Assembly: GCA_002779425.1 (NCBI GenBank)
Contig: PEWP01000045.1
Coordinates: 1 to 16,753 of the forward strand
Direction: 5' to 3'
Length of the DNA: 16,753 nucleotides
Origin: a bacterium (Candidatus Gribaldobacteria) CG07_land_8_20_14_0_80_33_18
GTDB taxonomy: Bacteria > Patescibacteriota > Minisyncoccia > Minisyncoccales > CG1-02-41-26
Shown here piece by piece: positions 1-6,622 of this stretch; position 1 is the stretch's first letter, and each line of letters starts with the position of its first letter. The translations under genes and the position numbers were made by a program. The notes beneath the pieces were generated by a model that worked only from the letters and a program-made list of their open reading frames with translations, was not told where the DNA came from and did not search any database.

Positions 1-312
1 TTCAGTATCATTGGTGGTTTTAACAACATTGGAAATCTGAGAAAGCAATTCTACATCAGAATAATTATATTTTTTTGACAAACCCATATCTTTGCGGACT
101 GTGTCTAAAAGTAAATCCACTGCCTTGGCGTAATTTAATACTTTAACAACTTTTTGCTGAAGGGCTGTTTTTTCCTTTATTGAATTTTCTAAAGCAGTAG
201 TTTTATCCTGAAGCATTTTCGTTGTCTTAACGTTCTTCTGATAAAAATAAGCTCCGCATCCAATAGTAGCTACTAATAAAACTATTAATATTACAGTAAT
301 AAATTTATTCAT
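1..312 (-). CDS. Membrane-anchored hypothetical protein, 3' end outside window
   Basis: The reading frame is open from an ATG at 312 to the window edge, giving 104 visible residues beginning MNKFITVILIVLLVATIG. Residues about 5-24 are one hydrophobic segment, so the protein is probably anchored in the membrane by its N-terminus. Residues about 28-60 are charged, rich in Lys, Gln and Leu and probably coiled-coil. A Cys follows the hydrophobic stretch (TIGC), but position -3 is Thr, so this is a poor lipobox and I do not call it a lipoprotein. No catalytic motif is visible and I do not recognise the family. It is the last gene visible in the direction of transcription and probably has its own promoter between 365 and 404. 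The missing C-terminus prevents a functional call. Confidence 0.7.
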   Translation of the reverse strand, partial: MNKFITVILIVLLVATIGCGAYFYQKNVKTTKMLQDKTTALENSIKEKTALQQKVVKVLNYAKAVDLLLDTVRKDMGLSKKYNYSDVELLSQISNVVKTTNDTE

Positions 313-364
313 TTTTTTAAGTAAGAAATTTTTAATAATATTTCGACCTTTACCCTGTGAAATA

Positions 365-404
365 ATTATATATCTATTATATCAATAATCAATGTCAAAA
401 TAAA
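365..404 (-). promoter_or_regulatory. Candidate sigma70-like promoter(s) for the partial gene at the left edge
   Basis: Read on the minus strand, a TATAAT (365-370) lies 16 bp from a TTGATT (387-392). An overlapping alternative is TATAAT (376-381), 17 bp from TTTATT (399-404). A perfect TTGACA (393-398) also lies here, but its spacing to either TATAAT is wrong. The site is in the 99-bp gap between the thioredoxin-fusion stop and the start codon at 312, leaving a leader of roughly 50 nt. The call rests on hexamer matches only. Confidence 0.5.
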
Positions 405-411
405 TACAAGA

Positions 412-1548
412 TTAACCAGTAAATGTTAAAAGTTGGGGTTTAAATATTAATAAAATTCCTAAAAGAAGAATTAAAATCCCGGCAATTAATGTTGAATATC
501 TATTATATTTATCCGAAAAACCGAAACGATTTAAAGTTATAAGAGCAACACCAAAAACTATAAAATCATCAAGCATATAGAAAATGTTATAAAAAATTAA
601 ATAGAAATAATATTGAAATGAACTAAGATTTTGGAGAGATAAAATTCTAGTATATATTGTTGGAAATCCAGCCGAACAAAAGAATTCAACGATATTTACT
701 CCGAAAGCCAAAACCACGACCCCCAAAATAATGACTGGCACACTATTAGCTTTTAATATGTTTTGAATTTTAGCCATAAATTTCTCCTGAGATTTTGAAT
801 GATTTACTACTTTACAAACACCGGGCTGCCAAGTAAAAAAATCTTTAATTCTCCAAATTCCAAAACTAATACCAAAAATTCCAATTAAAATCCTAATTAA
901 AGAAACATATTTCATGGCTAAAAAAATATTTAGCCAAGCAGCCATAATTAGAAAATAGAAAAAACCCTCAATAAAAATAAAAATGCTGCCAACCAAAGCT
1001 ATTTTTTTTCGCGATTTCTGAACAAGCAAAAGGGAAATCAAAATAATCAAAATCCACATGGCGCAAGGATTGAATCCGTCAAGAGTTCCAAGAATAACGG
1101 TTAAAATAGGTAAAGAAAATTTTGAAAGTTCAATGCTGCCAAAAAAAGGAATTTCAATTTTTTGAGGAGCTTGTTTTATTTCAGTCAAACACTCTTTTAA
1201 ACAACCTTCAATCTCTTTTGCTATCTCTTGATTAAAACCAACAAAATATTTATTCGGAGTAAAAGTTACCGGGACAAATCCATGTTCATTTTTCGGTACT
1301 TGATATTTTTCATAAAAATCCTGTAAAATTTTTTGATTCTCTGAATTAGAAATTACTTCATAATATTTTATTTCAATTTCTGGATATTTTTTTCCCAATT
1401 CTTTTAAAAATTCTTTTTCTTTAGCGCAATGGGGACAAAAATCGCTATAGAAAAAATAAATCTCAATTTTTTCCTGGGCAAAAACTACTCTTGAAAAGCA
1501 AGAGATGATTAAAGTTAAAAAAATAAAGAATAAAATTTTTTTGAACAT
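412..1548 (-). CDS. Secreted thioredoxin domain fused to a CcdA/DsbD-like membrane electron carrier
   Basis: Predicted thiol:disulfide interchange protein of 378 aa. Residues 1-24 form a signal peptide with a likely cut after VFA. Residues about 27-125 form a thioredoxin/glutaredoxin-like domain with the active site C38-P-H-C41 and a Val-Pro turn at 92-93 where thioredoxins carry their cis-Pro. From about residue 146 there are roughly six membrane helices. They contain an NPC motif (C162) and an FFCSAGFP motif (C291), matching the two-cysteine membrane core of the CcdA/DsbD family, in which cytoplasmic electrons are relayed to periplasmic partners. Here the acceptor thioredoxin domain is fused at the N-terminus; E. 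coli DsbD carries its thioredoxin domain at the C-terminus. Extra cysteines (C116, C120, C245) could form further pairs. The start codon has only a weak purine-rich stretch (AGAAAAAG) upstream. The gene lies 20 nt downstream of the P-type ATPase and is probably co-transcribed with it. The direction of electron flow and the substrate are inferred. Confidence 0.85.
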   Translation of the reverse strand: MFKKILFFIFLTLIISCFSRVVFAQEKIEIYFFYSDFCPHCAKEKEFLKELGKKYPEIEIKYYEVISNSENQKILQDFYEKYQVPKNEHGFVPVTFTPNKYFVGFNQEIAKEIEGCLKECLTEIKQAPQKIEIPFFGSIELSKFSLPILTVILGTLDGFNPCAMWILIILISLLLVQKSRKKIALVGSIFIFIEGFFYFLIMAAWLNIFLAMKYVSLIRILIGIFGISFGIWRIKDFFTWQPGVCKVVNHSKSQEKFMAKIQNILKANSVPVIILGVVVLAFGVNIVEFFCSAGFPTIYTRILSLQNLSSFQYYFYLIFYNIFYMLDDFIVFGVALITLNRFGFSDKYNRYSTLIAGILILLLGILLIFKPQLLTFTG

Positions 1549-1568
1549 TACTTTTTCTTTTATCGCAA

Positions 1569-4094
1569 CTATGCTTGAAATGCAAGTTTATTATTCTTGA
1601 AATAACTTAACTTCACAATTTCGGAAACAATAAAATAAGAGAAAACCAGTAAAATCACAATCAGTAAAGAAGATAATGATGGCGTAATAAAATTAAAAAA
1701 TTCTTTTCCTAAATTTGTAAAAGGCAGAATCACTGTTATAAATATTGTTAAAAGAGAAAAAATTATCAAAGGAAAACTTGGGAATTTAGTTTTGATAAAA
1801 AGATGGCGTGTTCTAATTGAAAAGATTAAAAATATCTCAGTTAAAATACTTTCAATAAACCAAAGTGTTTGAAGAAGAGAAGGTTGGACTTTATGAAAAA
1901 TACCAAAGAAAATAAAATCAAAAATTGTGCTTACTAAAGCTAAAAAAATAATTAATAAAATAACTTTATTTAATTGATAAAATTTTGGTTTTTTTAATTC
2001 TTCAACATCAACCGTATCGGTAGCTACGGTAATGAGAGGAAAATCTGATAAAAGGTTAACCAATAAAATTTGGACAGGTAACATCGGTAAAAATGGAATT
2101 ATTAAGGAGATTAAAGCTATTGAATAAAAATTCCCAAAATTGCTGCTCAGGGTACACTTTATATATTTATTTATGTTGGAAAAAATAATTCTCCCTTTTT
2201 TAATTCCATTAATGATTACTTTGAGGTCTTTTTTAAGTAAAATAATGTCAGAAACCTCTCTGGAAACATCGGCAGCTTCTCTCACGGCAATAGCTACATT
2301 TACCAGTTTTAAAGCAGGAGCATCATTAATCCCCTCTCCCAAAAAACCAACTTCATATTTTTTCTGAAGAGTTTCAATTATTTTATATTTTGTTTGCGGA
2401 GAAATCCTGGCAAAAACTGAAAATTCTTCGCAGGTTTTTTCCAAATCTTCTTTTGATAAAGAATCCAATTCTTCTCCTAAAATAACTTTTTCCGGATTAT
2501 CAATCAAACCTAGTTGTTTGGCAACTGCGCCTGCCAGTTCTTTGCTATCGCCAGTTAAAATTTTGATTTTTAGACCCAATTTCTCAACTTCCTTAATAGC
2601 GGTTTTAGCTGTTCCTTTAAGAGGATCGGAAAAAGAAAAATAACCCAAAAAGGTTAAATCCTTTTCTTCGCCTGGCGAATAGCTGGACTGATTTAATTTT
2701 TTAAAGGCAATAGCTAAAATTCTTTTCCCCTCTCTCCCTTCTTTTCTTACTCCTTCTATTATTTCTTCCTTTTTTAAATTATTTTCAAATTGAGAAGACA
2801 ACTGAAGAATGATTTCTGGCGCCCCTTTAACAATTAAAATCTTTTTTCCTTTTTTATCCTCCAAAAGAGTGCTATTTCTTAATCTAAATGGGTCAAAGAG
2901 AATTTCTGAAATTACTTTAAAATTTTCCAAAGATTGTCTGATTTCAAAAGAAGCATTTTTATAAAGAGCCGAATCAAAAGGATTCAGAGAAGAATCAATT
3001 TCTTCTTTAAGATAAGGAGAAGATAAAAGAGCATATAATAAACATTTTTCTTTATCCTGGGCGAAAACTTTTTCAAGTTTTAATTTATTTTCGGTCAAGG
3101 TCCCGGTTTTATCAGTGCACAAAATTTCAATATTCCCTAAGTCCTCAATTGCCGATAATCTTTTAACCACAACTTTTTCTTTAGCTAATTTCAAAGCTCC
3201 TTGAGAAAAAGCAAAAGTAACGACCAAAGGCAGCGCTTCAGGGATAATACTTACTACCAAGGCAATAGAAAAAATTAAAAAATCAAAGAAATTAGTTCCC
3301 CTTCTGATGAGCAGATTAGCTAAAAATACACAAATAATTGTAACGATAACTATTCTTAAAATAATTTGAGAAAAATGTAAAAGGTTTTTCTCATAAAGGC
3401 TTTCTCTTTTAATGCCCGAAACTAATTTTGTAATTGCTCCGAGAACTGTATTCTTCCCTGTACTGATTACTATTCCTTCTGCCTCACCGGAAATTATTGA
3501 GGTCCCGGCAAAAATAATATTTTTGGCTTCAAAAACTTCTTTGGCTTCTTTTAAAAGGGGTTGAGTAATTTTGGGCACAGATATTGATTCTCCGCTTAAA
3601 ACCGATTCATCTGCTAAAAAATTTTCAACTTTTATTAATCTTAAATCAGCCGAAACAATATTCCCTGCCTCAAGTAAAACAACATCACCGGGAACCAAAA
3701 ATTTTTTCTCAATTGTTTTTTCTCTTCCTTCCCTTAAAACTCTTGTTTTTAAAGGGATGTATTTTTTTAACAAGGAGGCTGCTTTTCCAGCCCTATACTC
3801 CTGAAAAAAACCTAAAAAAATATTAATGAAAACAAAAGATAAAATTAATAAAGCGTTAATTTTTTCACTAATTAAAAAAGCAATAATGGCAGCGAAAAAG
3901 AGTAAATAAAAAAACGGCGATTTAAATTGTCTTAATAATATATCAAACCAGCTAACTTCTTTTGTCTTAACTTCGTTTAAACCGTATTCTCTCTGTCGTT
4001 TTATTGCCTCTTCTTCTAAAAGTCCTTCTTCGGTTGTTTTTAATTCCTCTAAAACCTGAGCCGTTTCTTTTATTGTATATTTAGAAAAGTTCAT
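1569..4094 (-). CDS. MgtA-like (P3B-type) cation-transporting P-type ATPase
   Basis: An 841-aa P-type ATPase that should use ATP to move a cation across the cytoplasmic membrane. Motifs in order: SGES actuator loop (167-170), PEALP in M4 (285-289), DKTGTLTE with phosphorylated D328, KGAPE nucleotide-binding motif (423-427), TGDS (514-517), and GEGINDAP hinge (586-593). The M4-to-phosphorylation stretch (VKRLSAIEDLG...ILCTDKTGTLT) and the M5-M6 stretch (SSNFGN...IPFLPMLPVQILL) resemble P3 ATPases, and the second is very close to MgtA, so Mg2+ is the favoured cargo. That assignment is inference. The hinge reads GEG where most P-type ATPases have GDG, so Glu587 replaces an Asp that helps hold catalytic Mg2+. 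The length is slightly below MgtA's. The ATG overlaps the DUF3175 stop by 4 nt, which fixes the start and implies translational coupling. Confidence 0.9.
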   Translation of the reverse strand: MNFSKYTIKETAQVLEELKTTEEGLLEEEAIKRQREYGLNEVKTKEVSWFDILLRQFKSPFFYLLFFAAIIAFLISEKINALLILSFVFINIFLGFFQEYRAGKAASLLKKYIPLKTRVLREGREKTIEKKFLVPGDVVLLEAGNIVSADLRLIKVENFLADESVLSGESISVPKITQPLLKEAKEVFEAKNIIFAGTSIISGEAEGIVISTGKNTVLGAITKLVSGIKRESLYEKNLLHFSQIILRIVIVTIICVFLANLLIRRGTNFFDFLIFSIALVVSIIPEALPLVVTFAFSQGALKLAKEKVVVKRLSAIEDLGNIEILCTDKTGTLTENKLKLEKVFAQDKEKCLLYALLSSPYLKEEIDSSLNPFDSALYKNASFEIRQSLENFKVISEILFDPFRLRNSTLLEDKKGKKILIVKGAPEIILQLSSQFENNLKKEEIIEGVRKEGREGKRILAIAFKKLNQSSYSPGEEKDLTFLGYFSFSDPLKGTAKTAIKEVEKLGLKIKILTGDSKELAGAVAKQLGLIDNPEKVILGEELDSLSKEDLEKTCEEFSVFARISPQTKYKIIETLQKKYEVGFLGEGINDAPALKLVNVAIAVREAADVSREVSDIILLKKDLKVIINGIKKGRIIFSNINKYIKCTLSSNFGNFYSIALISLIIPFLPMLPVQILLVNLLSDFPLITVATDTVDVEELKKPKFYQLNKVILLIIFLALVSTIFDFIFFGIFHKVQPSLLQTLWFIESILTEIFLIFSIRTRHLFIKTKFPSFPLIIFSLLTIFITVILPFTNLGKEFFNFITPSLSSLLIVILLVFSYFIVSEIVKLSYFKNNKLAFQA

Positions 4095-4390
4095 AATTTA
4101 TTGGATAATCTCCGCAATTCTATTTTCGCCTGTTCTAAAATTCTCTTTCTTTTTGGTTTTAAATTTTTGCCGGCGCGATTGATGTAAAAATTAAGCATTG
4201 ACATTGCCGATTGAAATGGCGTTCCTTTCCGACGCGAACTTTCCTCGGCCGATCTTTTGAGCGACCGGGCGATTTTTCGCGGGTCGTCCCAGATAAAAAT
4301 ACCTTCTTCTAAACTTAAAGCAAAACTATGTTTGGTAACATAAGCCGACCAGTTTTTGGTTTCGGATTTGGCTTTGACAAAAATTTTCAT
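4091..4390 (-). CDS. DUF3175 family protein
   Basis: A 99-aa protein with the conserved core of DUF3175: WSAYVT near residue 15, a DDPRKIARSLKRSAE block around residues 35-49, and a SAMSMLNFYINRAGKNL block around 61-77. It is highly basic, mostly helical and lacks a signal peptide or membrane segment, so it is cytoplasmic. No function is established for the family; the charge would allow nucleic-acid binding, but that is speculation. Its start overlaps the glycosylase stop (ATGA) and its stop overlaps the ATPase start, so translation of the three genes is likely coupled. Recognition rests on remembered family sequence, not on a search. Confidence 0.85.
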   Translation of the reverse strand: MKIFVKAKSETKNWSAYVTKHSFALSLEEGIFIWDDPRKIARSLKRSAEESSRRKGTPFQSAMSMLNFYINRAGKNLKPKRKRILEQAKIELRRLSNKL

Positions 4391-5043
4391 TTTTTATTTT
4401 TGCTGTCGCCCTTGGCGACTCCCCGTAGGGGCCTTTTTTTATTTTTGCCGTTAATCACGATTAAGGCATGAAAGTCCTGATACAAACGGAAGTCTTTCCT
4501 TAAATTTTCTTCAAATAATTTCTGTAAAAAATGATAATTTGTCTTTTCTATTAAATTTCTTTCTTTAATCAATCTTTTAGCATACTCATCTATCACAAAA
4601 ATCGGTTTATCTAAAGCATAAAGCAAAATGCTATCCGCTGTCTCGGGACCAACACCTTTTACTTTGAGTAATTTCTCTCTTAATTCTTTAAGGCCAACTT
4701 TTCTCAGTTTTTCCAAACTTCCGTAATTCTCGACAATAAACTTGACTAAATTAAAAAGATATTGCGCTTTTGCCTTATAAAACCCTGCCGGCTTAATTAG
4801 AGAAGCCAGTTTTTTCGAGCCCAAATGATAAAGAGATTCCAAAGAAACAATCTTTTTATTTTTCAAATTTTCTAAAGCCAATTCTACATTTTTCCAATTC
4901 GTTCTCTGAGTCAAAATTGCGCCGATGACTACCTCTTCTTTTTCTTGTTTGGTTTTTGGTCTTTTACACCAAAGGTTCCATTGTTCTTTGGGTTTCCCAT
5001 ATTTTTTTCTGAGTTCTTTATATAGTCTTTCGAAAATATTCAT
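4387..5043 (-). CDS. Endonuclease III-like HhH-GPD DNA glycosylase, MagIII-type
   Basis: A 218-aa base-excision repair protein. Residues about 35-150 carry the HhH-GPD fold: AILTQRTNW after the first helices, then a helix-hairpin-helix around 126-140 (KVKGVGPETADSILLYAL), then the catalytic Asp at 152 (VIDEYAKRL). The position of the Endonuclease III lyase lysine (GVGRKTA) is Glu134 here (GVGPETA), and there is no C-terminal four-cysteine iron-sulfur motif. Both points suggest a monofunctional glycosylase like Helicobacter pylori MagIII, which removes 3-methyladenine. The substrate is inferred. The last 15 codons derive from an inserted palindromic element; the ancestral end was probably INGKNKK at residue 203. 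The gene starts just after a repeat-bearing 70-bp gap and overlaps DUF3175 by 4 nt. Confidence 0.82.
   Translation of the reverse strand: MNIFERLYKELRKKYGKPKEQWNLWCKRPKTKQEKEEVVIGAILTQRTNWKNVELALENLKNKKIVSLESLYHLGSKKLASLIKPAGFYKAKAQYLFNLVKFIVENYGSLEKLRKVGLKELREKLLKVKGVGPETADSILLYALDKPIFVIDEYAKRLIKERNLIEKTNYHFLQKLFEENLRKDFRLYQDFHALIVINGKNKKRPLRGVAKGDSKNKK
4390..4448. repeat. Palindromic mini-element flanked by 14-bp direct repeats at the end of the glycosylase gene
   Basis: The 14-mer TTTTTTATTTTTGC occurs at 4390-4403 and again at 4435-4448. Between the copies lies 31 bp holding two hairpins: GTCGCC/GGCGAC with a 3-nt CTT loop (4405-4419) and CCCC/GGGG around GTA (4421-4431). Repeat plus core totals 45 bp, exactly 15 codons, so the frame and the ATGA overlap with the next gene are preserved. 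The layout suggests insertion with a target-site duplication, or duplication by slippage. Its CCGTAG core recurs in the elements at 5066-5102 and 9546-9569. Confidence 0.75.
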
Positions 5044-5065
5044 TTTTTTATTAAAGTTCTCTCAA

Positions 5066-5102
5066 CTTCGGCTTGCCATCCGTAGTTTCAGCGAAGAATG
5101 GC
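5066..5102. repeat. Short palindromic intergenic repeat (CCGTAGTTTCAGC core)
   Basis: GCCAT (5075-5079) pairs with ATGGC (5098-5102). A competing stem pairs CTTCG (5066-5070) with CGAAG (5092-5096). The core CCGTAGTTTCAGC (5080-5092) matches 12 of 13 bases of CCGTAGTTCCAGC at 9548-9560. It fills most of the 70-bp gap between the CYTH gene and the glycosylase gene. It looks like a non-autonomous interspersed palindromic repeat of REP/MITE type. It has no clear T-run, so I do not call it a terminator. Confidence 0.55.
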
Positions 5103-5113
5103 CTAAATTTTGA

Positions 5114-5656
5114 TTATCTTTTCAATTTTAACACCAAATCCTCATTTGATCCTGTAATAATCTTATCTAAATGCGGCAATAGTTTTTCTTTGTATCTTTC
5201 AAAGTTACCTTTATCCTGCTTCATTGTTTTCGGTCTTGTCCGGACTTCCATCTCAAAGACGTTTCCGATACCATTAATTTTATCTAAATAAAATACCGTA
5301 TTTCCTTTTCTCCAAAGCTCCCGCTGTTTTTTAATAATAACCTTTACTCCTAATGCTCTTGATAAAAAATAAAGAATTTTTTTATCTTTAACTCGGAGAA
5401 CAATAACATCGGACGATGTCATATTTGCTGTCGAAAAAGCTGGTCTTCTATAAAAAATAAGGCATTGTTCTCCATTTGATACACGTAATTTCAAACGTGC
5501 AGGTATTTTTGAAGTTTTCTCTTTCGGTAAATTAAAAAAGTAATCTTTTTGTTTTTTAATGCTTTCTTTTTTTGCACCAATAGAACGTAACACTTTTCGG
5601 ATTGAATTAAAATCCCTACAAAAATATTTTAGCTCTAGATTTATTTTCAACTCCAT
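5114..5656 (-). CDS. CYTH-domain protein (class IV adenylate cyclase / triphosphatase-like)
   Basis: A 180-aa soluble protein with the CYTH layout. It has an N-terminal strand with alternating acidic residues (INLELKYF, residues about 5-12) and a helix (NSIRKVLRSIGAK). A substrate-binding strand follows with alternating basic residues (ARLKLRVSNGEQCLIFYRRP, about 53-72), then a later acidic strand (FEMEVRTRP, about 134-142). CYTH proteins form a tunnel that binds triphosphates with Mg2+ or Mn2+; members include CyaB-type adenylate cyclases and tripolyphosphatases or thiamine triphosphatases. The usual ExExK signature is incomplete (NLELK lacks the first Glu), so activity is uncertain. It lies 28 nt downstream of the SIMPL gene and is probably in the same operon. 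Length is typical for CyaB-like members. Confidence 0.75.
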   Translation of the reverse strand: MELKINLELKYFCRDFNSIRKVLRSIGAKKESIKKQKDYFFNLPKEKTSKIPARLKLRVSNGEQCLIFYRRPAFSTANMTSSDVIVLRVKDKKILYFLSRALGVKVIIKKQRELWRKGNTVFYLDKINGIGNVFEMEVRTRPKTMKQDKGNFERYKEKLLPHLDKIITGSNEDLVLKLKR

Positions 5657-5684
5657 AACTTTCTATAACTAAATTTTAATTATT

Positions 5685-6500
5685 TTATTCAATTTCGTAA
5701 GTGATAGTGACCGTTACCTCGATTTTGTTTTCGCCAGTTTGAATTTGAAGCGCCTCAACTTCTCCCCCTCCCGCAGCTTTTTCCATAGAATAAGGACGAG
5801 GAATTGGCACGACTTCGCTCTCACTGAAATTGGTAATTTTCACTAATTTTACTCCCAATTGCTTAGCTATTTCTTTTGCCTTGGCTGTGGCTTTTTCAAC
5901 TGCTTCTTTTCTTGTTTGAGATTTTAACTCATCTTGTTTATCGATTGTAAACTGAAGATCCCCAACTTGATTCGCGCCAGCATCGGTTGCCACTTGGATA
6001 ATATTCCCGATTTTTGTTAAATCTCTAATTTTAACTTGCAAAGTTTGATTCACTTCATAACCAACTAAAATTCTTTTCCCTTCCAGAATTTCAACTTTTA
6101 ACCACTCATAACGGGGATCGATGCTAAAATTAGTCGTTTTTAAATCTTTTTCTTCAACGCCCTGACTCTTTATCTTTTCAATCATCGAATTCATCTTTTT
6201 GGTATTCTCTGCCATTGCCTCATCGACCGTTTTTTTCTCGGTTACCACCGAAAAATCAATCAAAGCCAAATCAGGTTTCGCATATATCTCGCCACTTCCC
6301 GAAACTGAAATTGTATTCTTGGTTTCGGCTTCTTTTCCAATAAATTTATTCTCTTTAAATTTGTTTGAAATTCCAACCCCAAACCAAACAGTCACTACTG
6401 CCAAAAACAAAATTGCCAAAATCCCAAAAACGAACTTCAAATTTTTAAATTGTAAATCTTTAAAATCCATATTAAATAACTCATTTATCTTTTTAACCAA
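5685..6500 (-). CDS. SIMPL-domain (DUF541) membrane-anchored protein
   Basis: A 271-aa envelope protein. Residues about 24-45 are one transmembrane segment, with a short basic cytoplasmic tail before it and the rest outside. The external part is a SIMPL/DUF541 domain: ISVSGSGEIYAKPDLALIDFSV (about 64-85), then a helix with MAENTKKMNSMIEKIKSQG, the DLKTTNFSIDPRYEW strand, GYEVNQTLQVKIRDL, and the KAKEIAKQLGVKLVKI helix and strand. E. coli YggE belongs to this family and is linked to oxidative-stress resistance; biochemical function is unknown. The chosen start is TTG at 6500 because AAAGG lies about 8 nt upstream and a promoter lies just before it. An ATG at 6470 would give a 261-aa product with no visible ribosome-binding site but the same membrane segment. 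Confidence 0.88.
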   Translation of the reverse strand: MVKKINELFNMDFKDLQFKNLKFVFGILAILFLAVVTVWFGVGISNKFKENKFIGKEAETKNTISVSGSGEIYAKPDLALIDFSVVTEKKTVDEAMAENTKKMNSMIEKIKSQGVEEKDLKTTNFSIDPRYEWLKVEILEGKRILVGYEVNQTLQVKIRDLTKIGNIIQVATDAGANQVGDLQFTIDKQDELKSQTRKEAVEKATAKAKEIAKQLGVKLVKITNFSESEVVPIPRPYSMEKAAGGGEVEALQIQTGENKIEVTVTITYEIE

Positions 6501-6517
6501 TTCCCGACCTTTTGATT

Positions 6518-6546
6518 ATTTTACTAATTCAAAATATCTTGGTCAA
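6518..6546 (-). promoter_or_regulatory. Promoter for the SIMPL/CYTH/glycosylase run
   Basis: On the minus strand TTGACC (6541-6546) is followed after exactly 17 bp by TAAAAT (6518-6523). Both hexamers are one base from sigma70 consensus. Transcription would start near 6511, about 10 nt before the TTG start of the SIMPL gene, leaving room for its AAAGG site. It could drive everything down to the thioredoxin fusion, since no terminator is seen between 5684 and 412. Confidence 0.6.
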
Positions 6547-6574
6547 ATTTTCTTTTTAATTATTGCCATAAATT

Positions 6575-6622
6575 TTATTTCTCAATCATCTCCTTAACTT
6601 CTCTTTTTGCTTCTTCTAAAAG
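6575..6622 (-). pseudogene. Out-of-frame C-terminal tail of the nuclease gene
   Basis: Immediately after the nuclease stop region, the next frame encodes LLEEAKREVKEMIEK followed by TAA. Adding one base after GCTAA (near 6623) would join this tail to the nuclease end as FKQAA-x-LLEEAKREV. The tail is charged and amphipathic, as expected for a terminal helix, and lacks its own start codon. This suggests a one-base deletion in the nuclease gene, or a sequencing error. Confidence 0.5.

Noticed and set aside
250..262. Lipoprotein signal in the left-edge protein.
   Set aside because: The Cys follows TIG, which lacks the Leu/Val/Ile expected at position -3 of a lipobox.
340..360. AAAGGTCG shared by the leader of the left-edge gene and the leader of the SIMPL gene.
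   Set aside because: Eight bases around a Shine-Dalgarno-like core are too little to claim a common regulatory element.
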